Shown here piece after piece: positions 55,267 to 63,549 of a DNA stretch of 64,000 bases. How positions within the stretch are numbered: the first letter of the stretch is position 1; every line of letters starts with the position of its first letter. The position numbers and the translations under genes are program-made. Source of the DNA: an uncultured Flavobacteriaceae bacterium (GTDB lineage Bacteria; Bacteroidota; Bacteroidia; Flavobacteriales; Flavobacteriaceae); NCBI GenBank assembly GCA_943789455.1, contig CALSUE010000003.1, positions 62,001 through 126,000 of the forward strand, read 5' to 3'. The notes under the pieces were generated by a model that was not told the origin of the DNA, ran no database searches, and saw only the letters and a list, made by a program, of their open reading frames with translations.

Positions 55267-55338
55267 CAAAAAAATAATCTAGCTTGGTAAAAATAGACTA
55301 CCATAGAACTCCCAGATTTCCCACTATTATTAGCACCT

Positions 55339-56286
55339 ATGGAAGATGTTAGTGACCCACCTTTTCGTGCTTTATGCAAGGAAAATGGTGCTGATGTTGT
55401 GTATACTGAGTTTATTTCTTCTGAAGGGTTAATTCGTGATGCTGCAAAAAGCGTTATGAAATTAGATATTTATGAAAAAGAACGCCCTGTAGGAATTCAA
55501 ATTTTTGGAGCCAATTTAGATTCGATGTTACGCTCAGTTGAAATTGTAGAGAAAACAAATCCAGACATTATAGATATTAATTTTGGTTGCCCTGTTAAAA
55601 AAGTGGTCTCTAAAGGTGCTGGTGCTGGAATATTAAAAGATATTGACTTGATGGTTTCTCTTACAGAAGCCATGGTAAAACATACCAATTTACCAATTAC
55701 AGTAAAAACTCGCTTGGGTTGGGATCATGACTCTATAAAAATTGTAGAAGTTGCAGAAAGATTACAAGATGTAGGTTGTAAAGCTATTTCTATTCATGGA
55801 AGAACTCGTGCTCAAATGTATAAGGGAGACGCAGACTGGAAACCCATAGCTGAAGTAAAAAATAATCCTAGAATGCATATCCCTGTGTTTGGAAATGGTG
55901 ATGTAACTACCCCAGAAAAAGCGAAAGAGATGCGTGATGTCTATGGTTTAGACGGTGCAATGATAGGAAGAGCTTCTATTGGATACCCTTGGTTTTTTAA
56001 CGAAGTAAAACATTATTTTAAAACAGGTGAGCATCTCGCTGGGCCAACAATTTCTGAAAGAACAGAAATGGCCCGTCGTCATTTACAAATGGCGATTGAT
56101 TGGAAGGGAGAACATTTAGGAGTGGTAGAAACTAGAAGACACTATACCAATTATTTTAAAGGAATTCCTCATTTTAAAGAACATCGTTTAAAAATGGTTA
56201 CCTCAGATGACCCAAAAGATGTATTTGCTGCTTTTGACGTGGTTCAAGAAACCTTTGGCAATGCTATGATTCCAGCATTTAAATAG
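55339..56286 (+). CDS. dusB: tRNA-dihydrouridine synthase (DusB-like), N-terminus disrupted
   Basis: A 315-residue flavoenzyme domain that reduces uridines in the tRNA D-loop. EDVSDPPFRALCKENGADVVYTEF, DINFGCPVKKVVSKGAGAGIL (catalytic Cys) and ISIHGRTRAQMYKG with GNGDV are all present. From ATG 55339 the protein lacks the first beta strand. Directly upstream in frame the DNA reads TIELPDFPLLLAP, and one base further on, in another frame, VKID, so the family N-terminus VKIDTIELPDFPLLLAPM is recovered by removing one T at 55299. The annotated start is therefore probably not the natural one (see findings). A convergent lipoprotein gene ends 3 bp away. Confidence 0.88.
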   Translation: MEDVSDPPFRALCKENGADVVYTEFISSEGLIRDAAKSVMKLDIYEKERPVGIQIFGANLDSMLRSVEIVEKTNPDIIDINFGCPVKKVVSKGAGAGILKDIDLMVSLTEAMVKHTNLPITVKTRLGWDHDSIKIVEVAERLQDVGCKAISIHGRTRAQMYKGDADWKPIAEVKNNPRMHIPVFGNGDVTTPEKAKEMRDVYGLDGAMIGRASIGYPWFFNEVKHYFKTGEHLAGPTISERTEMARRHLQMAIDWKGEHLGVVETRRHYTNYFKGIPHFKEHRLKMVTSDDPKDVFAAFDVVQETFGNAMIPAFK

Positions 56287-56313
56287 TATTATTTTTTTAC
56301 TACAATACTATTT
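56281..56313. terminator. possible bidirectional terminator (dusB / lipoprotein gene)
   Basis: AAATAGTATT (56281-56290) and its reverse complement AATACTATTT (56304-56313) flank a 13-base T-rich loop over the two converging stop codons. The stem is AT-only, so this is a weak call. Confidence 0.4.
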
Positions 56314-56876
56314 TTAATTGCAGCTATCTCTGTTAACTTTTTGGTAGATATATTAATTGGGTAGGTTATACCTATATACAACCACTTTCTTTCATATAAA
56401 TAATACATTTTTATTCTTTGAAACCTTTTCTTATTTCTTGTAAAAGAATATGATTTTTTTTCAAAGTCACCTAATCTATCTTTTCCTTTACTTTTTCTTA
56501 TTGAAGACATCAACTTTTCATTAAAATTTGGTGAGCGAAAAGATCGTAATCTTCGATTGATATCTCTTTTAGGGTTTTCTGAGTTGTGAACATACATAAC
56601 AATAGATGTCTCAGATTTGACCTCGTTATTTTTAAATGGGGAATGATAAATTACCTCCTTTGCAATAGGCTCTAGATAACTACGCCAACTATATGGAAAA
56701 TTTACTAAATAATCATTAGTATCAAAAACGTAAAAATCTTCTTTTTCAACTATGGATACTCCTAAATTTTTTAGCAAATTTTCACCGTTATTTGGGTACA
56801 GCTTGGTGCTAGTGGTATTTTTAGAGGAAGCACAAGAAAAAAAGATAATAAACAAAAATAGATAAGGGGTTTTCAT
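56289..56876 (-). CDS. hypothetical lipoprotein
   Basis: A protein of 195 residues from ATG 56876 (MKTPYLFLF); an ATG at 56885 adds three residues. The lipobox FFSC places it as a lipoprotein. I do not recognise the rest, a basic, mixed alpha/beta sequence (VEKEDFYVFDTNDYLVNFPYSWRSYLEPIA; RRLRSFRSPNFNEKLMSS; YYLYERKWLYIGITYP) that resembles stress- or protein-damage-related periplasmic folds only loosely. It lies downstream of the LolC/E-like gene (27-37 bp), so co-transcription with it and rbfA is plausible. Confidence 0.75.
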   Translation of the reverse strand: MKTPYLFLFIIFFSCASSKNTTSTKLYPNNGENLLKNLGVSIVEKEDFYVFDTNDYLVNFPYSWRSYLEPIAKEVIYHSPFKNNEVKSETSIVMYVHNSENPKRDINRRLRSFRSPNFNEKLMSSIRKSKGKDRLGDFEKKSYSFTRNKKRFQRIKMYYLYERKWLYIGITYPINISTKKLTEIAAIKNSIVVKK

Positions 56877-56912
56877 AGATTCCAATTTTATTTAAATTTA
56901 GCTAAAACTATT

Positions 56913-58115
56913 TTATTTATCAATAAAACCTAATGAAATTCTACTACTAGCTAGCTTTGCTGCTAAAAACCCTAGTACTGTAATAGTCGTAATTACGACA
57001 AGTAGGTTTGATCCCCTTAACTCAACTGGATACGGTATTGAAGATGTGATCATAAAAATTTGAAAGTTTTGCTGAACAATTACTAAGATCACTGATAAAA
57101 ACAACCCAACAGTCATAGATATAAGTGTCAATAAAAACCCCTGTAGCACAAAAATCTTTTTTATTTCAGACATTGAAACACCCAAGCTCAACAGTGTTTT
57201 TAAGTTCTTTTTTTTATCAATAATCATCATAATAATAGAACCAATAATATTGAACATTGCTATAATAACAATCAACGTGAAAATTAAATACGAAATAAAG
57301 TTTTCTGTATTAATTACTTTATAAAAGAGTTCATTTAACTGAGCCCTTGTCTGAACTTTATATTGAATTCCTAGTTTTTCTTGAACTGACTCAGCATAAT
57401 TAGCTGCATCTATTTCAGGTTTTAACTTTATTTCAATCCCTGTAAACTGATCTGATTTAAAATTTAATAATTGTTGAGCTTGAGCATTTGAAATAAAAAC
57501 ATAGTTGTTTTCAAAATCTTCAGTTGCATAGTATATACCCGAAATTTGAGTATTAATTTTTCTGAAGCTCCGTGATGGGTTTAAAAATCCTGTTCCAACT
57601 TTAGGAACAAGAATCTCTAAATACTCACCAAAACTTTCAACACCTGCAGATAATTTATACGCTAAACTATTCCCAACAATACTTGTATTAGTATATTCTT
57701 TTTGCAACCATGTACCCACCTGAATTGCTTGATCTAAAGCTACTACCTTAGTATAATTATAATCAACACCTTTTATAAAAGCTATCTGTTGTTTATTCTT
57801 GTTTTTTAAGAAAACTCTTTCTTCAATTACTTTTGAAAAAACTGCAATATCAGAATCCTTGGAAATAAAGTTTTGTAAAGATGTATCATAAAAGAAACTT
57901 TTACCTTTTGTTGCCGTAATTTTTATATCTGGATCAGTAATATTAAGTAATGAATAATTAAAGGTTCTTAAGCCAGAAAAGGCTGAAAGAATAATGAATA
58001 ATGCAGCTGTACCAAGAACAACGCCTGAAGATGCAATGATTGTAATAATATTAATTGCATTAGTCCCACTTTTAGCAAATAGATATCTTTTGGCTATGTA
58101 TAATGGAAAATTCAA
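56913..58115 (-). CDS. FtsX-like ABC transporter permease (LolC/LolE family)
   Basis: A 400-residue inner-membrane permease with the LolC/E layout: one helix at the start (about 20-45, NIITIIASSGVVLGTAALFIILS), a large periplasmic domain (about 50-265) and three helices in the C-terminal third. LolCDE moves lipoproteins out of the inner membrane; a matching ATPase (LolD) is not encoded nearby, so the partner must be elsewhere. It begins 12 bp after rbfA, the usual Bacteroidota neighbour. Confidence 0.88.
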   Translation of the reverse strand: MNFPLYIAKRYLFAKSGTNAINIITIIASSGVVLGTAALFIILSAFSGLRTFNYSLLNITDPDIKITATKGKSFFYDTSLQNFISKDSDIAVFSKVIEERVFLKNKNKQQIAFIKGVDYNYTKVVALDQAIQVGTWLQKEYTNTSIVGNSLAYKLSAGVESFGEYLEILVPKVGTGFLNPSRSFRKINTQISGIYYATEDFENNYVFISNAQAQQLLNFKSDQFTGIEIKLKPEIDAANYAESVQEKLGIQYKVQTRAQLNELFYKVINTENFISYLIFTLIVIIAMFNIIGSIIMMIIDKKKNLKTLLSLGVSMSEIKKIFVLQGFLLTLISMTVGLFLSVILVIVQQNFQIFMITSSIPYPVELRGSNLLVVITTITVLGFLAAKLASSRISLGFIDK

Positions 58116-58127
58116 AGAGAATGATGG

Positions 58128-58523
58128 TTATTGTTTTTTGCGTCTTGGCAGTACACTTGGATCTTGGATTGGATTTACATCTCCACCTCGTAATGACTTG
58201 TCTATTTCTTCAATATAATCTAAAGAATCATCTCCAAAAAAGAGAAGCTCCGGCATTCTTCGTAATTGATTTCGAGTTCTTTTTGCTAGTTCATGACGAA
58301 TTAATGGGGAATTGTACTTTACTCCCTCAATAATAGCATTTCTTTTGTCTGAAGGAAAAACACTTAAATATACTTTTGCAACACCTAAATCTGGGGTTAC
58401 AGATACTTTAGAAACTGAAATAATAACACCTTGCATTCCATCTTGAGCAGCTTTTTGCAAAACTTCTACCAAATCTTTTTGTAAAACACCAGCAATTTTT
58501 CGTTGTCTATTCGTTTCTTCCAT
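58128..58523 (-). CDS. rbfA: ribosome-binding factor A
   Basis: A 131-residue KH-fold protein of normal length, needed for 16S rRNA 5' end maturation. ETNRQRKIAGVLQKDL, VSVTPDLGVAKVYLSVFP and RTRNQLRRMPELLFFGDDSLDYIEEIDKSL are typical. The ATG lies 4 bp after a TAGATTTG -7 element, so the transcript may be leaderless. The LolC/E-like gene follows 12 bp later. Confidence 0.95.
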   Translation of the reverse strand: MEETNRQRKIAGVLQKDLVEVLQKAAQDGMQGVIISVSKVSVTPDLGVAKVYLSVFPSDKRNAIIEGVKYNSPLIRHELAKRTRNQLRRMPELLFFGDDSLDYIEEIDKSLRGGDVNPIQDPSVLPRRKKQ

Positions 58524-58527
58524 GCTG

Positions 58528-58535
58528 CAAATCTA
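58528..58535 (-). promoter_or_regulatory. -7 promoter element of rbfA, 4 bp from the ATG
   Basis: TAGATTTG on the minus strand matches TAnnTTTG and is separated from the rbfA ATG by four bases, the same distance as at ruvB and at 62854. No -33 TTG is seen at the normal spacing. Confidence 0.48.
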
Positions 58536-58640
58536 CAATAATTAACAAAACATTCCTTACTTTTGAGAGACCTAGAAAGATAAAGTATCTTTTTTTGGTT
58601 AAGCTGCAACCTGCACAATCTTATATTCTTTATAAAACTA

Positions 58641-59045
58641 ATGGATAAAATAGAACATATTGGAATTGCTGTAAAAGATTTAGAAACTTCTAATGCCTTA
58701 TTTACCAAATTATTTGGAGTTGGTCATTATAAAGTTGAGGAAGTAGTTAATGAGGGAGTAAAAACCTCATTTTTTAAAGCTGGACCAAATAAAATCGAAT
58801 TATTAGAGGCTATAAACCCTGAAAGTCCAATAGCAAAGTTTATTGAAAAAAAGGGGGAAGGAATACACCATATTGCGTTTGCAGTTACTGATATTATTTC
58901 AGAAATAGCACGTCTTAAAAGTGAGGGGTTTGTAATTTTAAATGAAACTCCCAAAAAAGGAGCAGACAATAAACTTGTAGCTTTTATACATCCAAAATCT
59001 AGTAATGGGGTGTTAATAGAACTCTGTCAAGAAATTGAAAATTAA
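58641..59045 (+). CDS. mce: methylmalonyl-CoA epimerase
   Basis: A 134-residue glyoxalase-fold enzyme of normal length, interconverting the two stereoisomers of methylmalonyl-CoA between propionyl-CoA and succinyl-CoA metabolism. Two vicinal-oxygen-chelate modules are visible; metal ligands fit H7 in IEHIGIAV, H in GIHHIAFAV and E in GVLIELCQE. It is divergent from rbfA. A TACTTTTG octamer (58558-58565) lies in the gap but lacks a well-placed -33 element. Confidence 0.94.
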   Translation: MDKIEHIGIAVKDLETSNALFTKLFGVGHYKVEEVVNEGVKTSFFKAGPNKIELLEAINPESPIAKFIEKKGEGIHHIAFAVTDIISEIARLKSEGFVILNETPKKGADNKLVAFIHPKSSNGVLIELCQEIEN

Positions 59046-59188
59046 CAAGTTTATAGTTTAAAATCTAGCTAATATTTAGTGAGAAAAAATGTAATTTATT
59101 TTTGGGATAAAATTAAGTTTATCAATTTTTTAATCTTAAAATTTATGAATGCTAATTTGTATCTTGCATGCTAGAATAATGTAACCAT

Positions 59189-60067
59189 ATGTCATTTAAT
59201 TTTGATTCTTACCAAAAACGTCGATTAAGATCGTCATACTTTTCTGTTGTGATTAGTATTACCTTGGTGTTATTTATGGTTGGGTTCTTAGGCCTAGTAC
59301 TTTTGAAATCTACCCAAGTAGCTAATCACTTTAAGGAGGAAGTTGTAATTACTTTATTTCTGAAAAACAACACCTCCAATGATCAAATAGAAAACTTAAG
59401 AAATTCTCTTATTAAAGAAATATTTACAAGAAAAATCGTCTATATATCAAAAGATGACGCTGCAAAATTTTATGCGGAGGATTTAGGCGAAGATTTTGTT
59501 AATTATCTAGGAACCAATCCCTTAAAAAATAGTATTGACATTTATTTGAATCCTGGTTTTGTAACACCAGAAAAAATGGGAGAAATTGCAGAGAGATTTA
59601 AAGACAATAGTTATGTTTTTGAGGTTTCCTATGATAAACCTTTAGTTACTTTTCTAACACAAAATATCCAGAGGGTAAGTTTTTGGTTGTTTGTAATTAG
59701 TTCATTTTTTGGCTTAATTGCATTAATTCTTATCAACAGTTCAATCAGACTTTCAGTATATTCCAAAAGGTTTAATATTAAAACCATGCAAATGGTTGGT
59801 GCAACCAAGGGCTTTATTAGAAAACCATTTATTTGGAACGGTGTTCAATTAGGTTTTATCGGTGCTATTATATCATTGATTGGTTTAAGCGTTGTAATTT
59901 ATTATATAGATCAAAAAATACCAACACTTCAATTAACAACAGACTATACTACTCTAGCGTATCTAGGTGGCGGAATATTGATTATAGCTTTTGTTATTTC
60001 GTGGTTAAGTACATTTTTTGCAACCCAACGTTTTTTAAATTTACAAACAGAAAAACTTTATTATTAA
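59189..60067 (+). CDS. ftsX: cell division protein FtsX
   Basis: A 292-residue permease-like protein: a basic cytoplasmic start (YQKRRLRSSYFS), one helix (about 15-40), a periplasmic domain (about 45-165) and three helices (about 168-190, 213-238, 255-280). The size and topology fit FtsX, which with the ATPase FtsE controls peptidoglycan hydrolases at division; ftsE is not in this window. It opens a run of co-directional genes, ftsX-DUF3098-uppP-truB, spaced by 2-7 bp. Confidence 0.9.
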   Translation: MSFNFDSYQKRRLRSSYFSVVISITLVLFMVGFLGLVLLKSTQVANHFKEEVVITLFLKNNTSNDQIENLRNSLIKEIFTRKIVYISKDDAAKFYAEDLGEDFVNYLGTNPLKNSIDIYLNPGFVTPEKMGEIAERFKDNSYVFEVSYDKPLVTFLTQNIQRVSFWLFVISSFFGLIALILINSSIRLSVYSKRFNIKTMQMVGATKGFIRKPFIWNGVQLGFIGAIISLIGLSVVIYYIDQKIPTLQLTTDYTTLAYLGGGILIIAFVISWLSTFFATQRFLNLQTEKLYY

Positions 60068-60074
60068 TAAGCTT

Positions 60075-60320
60075 ATGAGTAAAGATAAACAGACTTCTAA
60101 ATCAGTATTCCTTTTTGGAAAGAAAAATTACCTATTCATGTTTATAGGAATTGCATTCATAGCGATTGGATTTATTATGATGTCAGGTGGGGGTAGTGAT
60201 GATCCAGCAGTTTTTAATGAAGCAATGTATAATTTTCAAAGAATTCGTTTAGCACCAACTTTAGTTATTATTGGTTTAGCGATAGAAATTTATGCCATAC
60301 TCCTTAACCCTAGTAAATAA
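60075..60320 (+). CDS. DUF3098 small membrane protein
   Basis: An 81-residue protein with two hydrophobic helices (about 20-37 and 58-76) and the FGKKNYLFMFIGIAFIAIGFIMMSGGGSDDP segment typical of DUF3098, a Bacteroidota family of unknown function nearly always encoded between ftsX and uppP. It starts 7 bp after ftsX and ends 2 bp before uppP. Confidence 0.9.
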   Translation: MSKDKQTSKSVFLFGKKNYLFMFIGIAFIAIGFIMMSGGGSDDPAVFNEAMYNFQRIRLAPTLVIIGLAIEIYAILLNPSK

Positions 60321-60322
60321 TA

Positions 60323-61111
60323 ATGAGTATACTTGAAGCTATAATTCTTGGAATCATCCAAGGACTCACCGAATTTTTACCTGTATCATCTAGTGGACAT
60401 TTAGAATTAGCAAAAGTTATCTTAGGGGATAACTCTATTCCTGAAGAAAGCCTATTATTTACAATAGTATTACACTTTGCCACTGCATTAAGCACATTAG
60501 TTATCTTTAGAAAAGAAATCTTTGAAATATTTAGTGGATTATTTAAATTTCAATGGAATGAAGAGACTCAATTCTCTTTTAAAATTATTGTTTCAATGAT
60601 TCCAACTGTTTTTATTGGACTTTTTTTTGAAGAAGAAATTGCTTCTCTGTTTGGAGGGCAAATTCTTTTGGTAGGATGTATGTTACTCATAACAGCGCTG
60701 CTTCTTTTATTAGCAGACAAAGCAAAAGACACCTCAAAAAACGTAACGTTTAGAAACGCAATTGTGGTTGGAATATCTCAAGCCATAGCTATTTTACCAG
60801 GAATATCTAGATCTGGAGCTACAATTTCTACAGCTGTTTTATTGGGAATAGATAGAACAAAAGCTGCGAAATTTTCATTTTTAATGGTAGTCCCTTTAAT
60901 TGTTGGTAAAGTGATTAAAGACATATCTAGTGGAGAAATTAATAGTATTTCATCAGATATAACCCCAATGATTATTGGTTTTTTTGCTGCATTTATAGCA
61001 GGCTTACTAGCTTGTAAATGGATGATCGCTTTAGTTAAAAAGAGTAAATTAATATACTTTTCTGTGTACTGTGCAATTGCAGGAGCTATTGCAATTATAT
61101 ATGCCTTTTAA
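60323..61111 (+). CDS. uppP: undecaprenyl-diphosphatase
   Basis: A 262-residue BacA/UppP-type membrane phosphatase that recycles the lipid carrier for peptidoglycan and surface polysaccharides. Both signatures are present: GLTEFLPVSSSGHLEL (about 12-27) and GISRSGATISTAVLLGI (about 160-176); the acidic region FFEEEIASLFGG lies between. It starts 2 bp after the DUF3098 gene, and truB follows 2 bp later. Confidence 0.96.
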   Translation: MSILEAIILGIIQGLTEFLPVSSSGHLELAKVILGDNSIPEESLLFTIVLHFATALSTLVIFRKEIFEIFSGLFKFQWNEETQFSFKIIVSMIPTVFIGLFFEEEIASLFGGQILLVGCMLLITALLLLLADKAKDTSKNVTFRNAIVVGISQAIAILPGISRSGATISTAVLLGIDRTKAAKFSFLMVVPLIVGKVIKDISSGEINSISSDITPMIIGFFAAFIAGLLACKWMIALVKKSKLIYFSVYCAIAGAIAIIYAF

Positions 61112-61113
61112 CC

Positions 61114-61806
61114 ATGAATAAAGAAGATTACTTAAATGGCCAAGTATTATTAATAGATAAGCCCTTAGAGTGGACTTCTTTTCAGGCCGTAAACAAAATA
61201 CGTTGGCATATCAAGCAAAAATTTGGATTAAAGAAAATAAAAGTTGGGCACGCAGGGACATTAGATCCGTTAGCAACTGGCCTACTCATAATTTGTACCG
61301 GAAAAGAAACTAAAAATATTGCTACCTATCAAGGACAAATCAAAGAATATACGGGAACATTTACCATTGGCGCTACAACTCCAAGCTATGATCTAGAGAC
61401 TGCTGTAAATGAAAGGTTTGCTACAGATCACATCACCGGTAAAATCTTAACAAAAGCTACCCAAAAATTTATTGGTGAAATAGACCAAAAACCACCTATA
61501 TTTTCAGCGATAAAAAAAGATGGGAAACGATTGTATGAATTGGCAAGAAAGGGTGAAACCACGGAAATCGCCACAAGAAAAGTATCTATTTCTGAATTTG
61601 AACTTACAAAAACCACATTGCCAGAAATAGACTTTAGAGTGGTTTGCAGCAAAGGAACTTACATAAGGTCTTTAGCCTACGACTATGGTTTATCTGTTAA
61701 CTCTGGAGCGCATCTTTCTAGTTTAAGAAGAACTAAAATTGGTGAATTTTCTGTTGACAATTCACTTTCTATTGATAATTTTATTAAAAAATTAGAATTG
61801 GACTAA
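61114..61806 (+). CDS. truB: tRNA pseudouridine(55) synthase
   Basis: A 230-residue pseudouridine synthase modifying U55 in the T loop of tRNAs. The catalytic aspartate is in GHAGTLDPLATGLL; KPPIFSAIKKDGKRLYELAR and CSKGTYIRSLAYDYG are standard. The short form without a C-terminal PUA domain is usual in Bacteroidota. It is the last gene of the ftsX cluster, 2 bp after uppP. Confidence 0.96.
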   Translation: MNKEDYLNGQVLLIDKPLEWTSFQAVNKIRWHIKQKFGLKKIKVGHAGTLDPLATGLLIICTGKETKNIATYQGQIKEYTGTFTIGATTPSYDLETAVNERFATDHITGKILTKATQKFIGEIDQKPPIFSAIKKDGKRLYELARKGETTEIATRKVSISEFELTKTTLPEIDFRVVCSKGTYIRSLAYDYGLSVNSGAHLSSLRRTKIGEFSVDNSLSIDNFIKKLELD

Positions 61807-61835
61807 TTATTGTAACCACAGGTTAAACCAATTTT

Positions 61836-62375
61836 ATGAAGAAATTTATTTTTCTATTCCTTACTGTTTTTAATATTTTAATTTCATTCTCGCAGCAAAA
61901 AAATGGGGTATCTTTTTTTGATACCAATGCTAATTTGACCTTTAAATTAAATGAGAATTTTGAATTTGGTAATACTAATGATGAACCGTTCTTTGTCCCT
62001 TCAGAAATACTAATTCGTTTCGGAATAGGTTATGAGTATAAAAAGAAAATCGCCATAAGTTTTAATACAGGTTTCGATTACCATTTTGATTATTTTATAG
62101 GAACAATTCCAACATATTTTACTTTTCAATACAATCTTTGGACAAAAGAAGAAGATGCTTTTTATGTGCTTTTTAATACAGGAAGATTATGGAGACTCGC
62201 TGAACGATTTTCAGACGGTGACTATAGAGCATTTGGAGTTGGGTGGAGATTTGAATCAGATAGCAAATTAAAGCCAACACTTAAAATCATTTATCACAAA
62301 AAGAAAATTAAAAATTTTGAAAATGGGAGTTATGATAATATATCACTAGGAATTGGATTTACTATTTTTAATTAG
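61836..62375 (+). CDS. hypothetical outer-membrane beta-barrel-like protein
   Basis: A 179-residue protein with a signal peptide (cleavage near ISFSQQ, residue 21) and alternating aromatic/polar strands (FVPSEILIRFGIGYEYKKKIAIS, FNTGFDYHFDYFIG, ISLGIGFTIFN at the C-terminus), the appearance of a small outer-membrane barrel. No named family is recognised. It starts 29 bp after truB and its stop overlaps the convergent gene by 4 bases. Confidence 0.72.
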   Translation: MKKFIFLFLTVFNILISFSQQKNGVSFFDTNANLTFKLNENFEFGNTNDEPFFVPSEILIRFGIGYEYKKKIAISFNTGFDYHFDYFIGTIPTYFTFQYNLWTKEEDAFYVLFNTGRLWRLAERFSDGDYRAFGVGWRFESDSKLKPTLKIIYHKKKIKNFENGSYDNISLGIGFTIFN

Positions 62376-62854
62376 AAAAATCGATTGTACCAACTTTCTT
62401 CAATAGAGATCTCCCAAAAGTTTTGAAAATCGTATTTATTTGTTATTAAATTATCAAAAATAATAGTTTTGGCAGTTACAGCCTTATTCTTAACAAGCTT
62501 TTTAAAATCTTTTAATTCTTTGTACTGAACGTATTCTCCTTGTTTAAAACAAACATTCATTTTGTCTAATAAGGATACCTTATAATTATTTTGAAGGTCA
62601 ATAATAAATTCTACTTGAGAATCCATGTCTAAGTTCGTCACTGAAAAATTCTCATTTTCAGCAGCAATAATTATAAATCTATTGTATAAAAATTGATAGG
62701 AACATTTAAAGTTAATATTCTCATTATTCCAGTTGGTAACAAAAGTTTTGATTTTTAACTCAATTTCGTCAATTTCATGGGTGTAAAATTTTCTACTAGA
62801 TGGATATACCCAAACTTTTGCTTCTTCAGATAATAAATTAAATTCTGTAATCAT
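62372..62854 (-). CDS. conserved Bacteroidota hypothetical protein
   Basis: A 160-residue soluble protein. The N-terminal EEAKVWVYPSSRKFYTHEIDEIELKIKTFV and the ISIEESWYNRFF end match a small Bacteroidota family sometimes labelled ABC transporter ATPase in databases. There is no Walker A, Walker B or signature motif, so that label is not supported; the function is unknown. Its ATG is 4 bp from a TATATTTG -7 element (62859-62866), so the transcript may be leaderless. Confidence 0.82.
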   Translation of the reverse strand: MITEFNLLSEEAKVWVYPSSRKFYTHEIDEIELKIKTFVTNWNNENINFKCSYQFLYNRFIIIAAENENFSVTNLDMDSQVEFIIDLQNNYKVSLLDKMNVCFKQGEYVQYKELKDFKKLVKNKAVTAKTIIFDNLITNKYDFQNFWEISIEESWYNRFF

Positions 62855-62858
62855 AGCG

Positions 62859-62866
62859 CAAATATA
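62859..62866 (-). promoter_or_regulatory. -7 promoter element, 4 bp from the ATG at 62854
   Basis: TATATTTG on the minus strand fits TAnnTTTG with four bases to the start codon, as at ruvB and rbfA. No -33 TTG lies at the usual distance. Confidence 0.48.
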
Positions 62867-62893
62867 ATGAAAGAAAGAACCTTTTAAGATGAA

Positions 62894-63517
62894 TTAATTT
62901 ATTAGTAAACCCAACATATTTTCTTGAATATTAACCCCTTTGTCTTTATTGTACCATACCTGCAACTCTTGTTTGAAAGTTGCATCTAATTGTCCGTGTT
63001 TATTTTTATAATCCTGTACCATTTTTGAGGCTTTATCAGGTCTAGGCCCCCAAGTATTGAGTACTTCATTTTCAGAATTTAAAACAAGTAATTTAGGAAT
63101 TGATTTTCCTCCATTGGTTAGAAAATAATTCATCAACTCTTCATGCTCATCTCTAAAAATAATTTTTAAAGTAATTAAATCACTTTCATTAGCAATTTTA
63201 TTAATTACAGGAAGTGTTTGTGCAGCATCTCCACACCAGCCTTCCGATAGAACCAACCAAGTAATTGGTTTATCAATTTTTTTTAATGTTAAAAGTGTCT
63301 CTTGACGAAGCTGTATTTTTTTATCTAGTCTTGTCATTCTTCGATCATTTAACATGCTGTAATTTAATAAATCTTCTGACTGTATTGGTCCACTTGATTT
63401 TCCGGACGCTATTAAATCACTTATGAGATTTCTGTAAGATGAATAAGAAATTGCTTTTCGGAGCCCCTTCTCTATACTTTTTTTTATCAATTTTTTGGTT
63501 TTATTTTCTGAGAACAA
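62894..63517 (-). CDS. thioredoxin family protein (Thioredoxin_9-like, single cysteine)
   Basis: A 207-residue protein with an alpha-helical N-terminus (1-80) and a thioredoxin fold beginning at ITWLVLSEGWCGDAAQTLPV. The active site has W94-C95-G96-D97, so only the first of the two usual cysteines is present. The cis-proline loop is GKSIPKLLVL. The family function is not established. It lies 32 bp after the partial epimerase gene on the same strand. Confidence 0.85.
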   Translation of the reverse strand: MFSENKTKKLIKKSIEKGLRKAISYSSYRNLISDLIASGKSSGPIQSEDLLNYSMLNDRRMTRLDKKIQLRQETLLTLKKIDKPITWLVLSEGWCGDAAQTLPVINKIANESDLITLKIIFRDEHEELMNYFLTNGGKSIPKLLVLNSENEVLNTWGPRPDKASKMVQDYKNKHGQLDATFKQELQVWYNKDKGVNIQENMLGLLIN

Positions 63518-63549
63518 TTTAAAAGTATTCTTATGTTTTAATACTAAAT

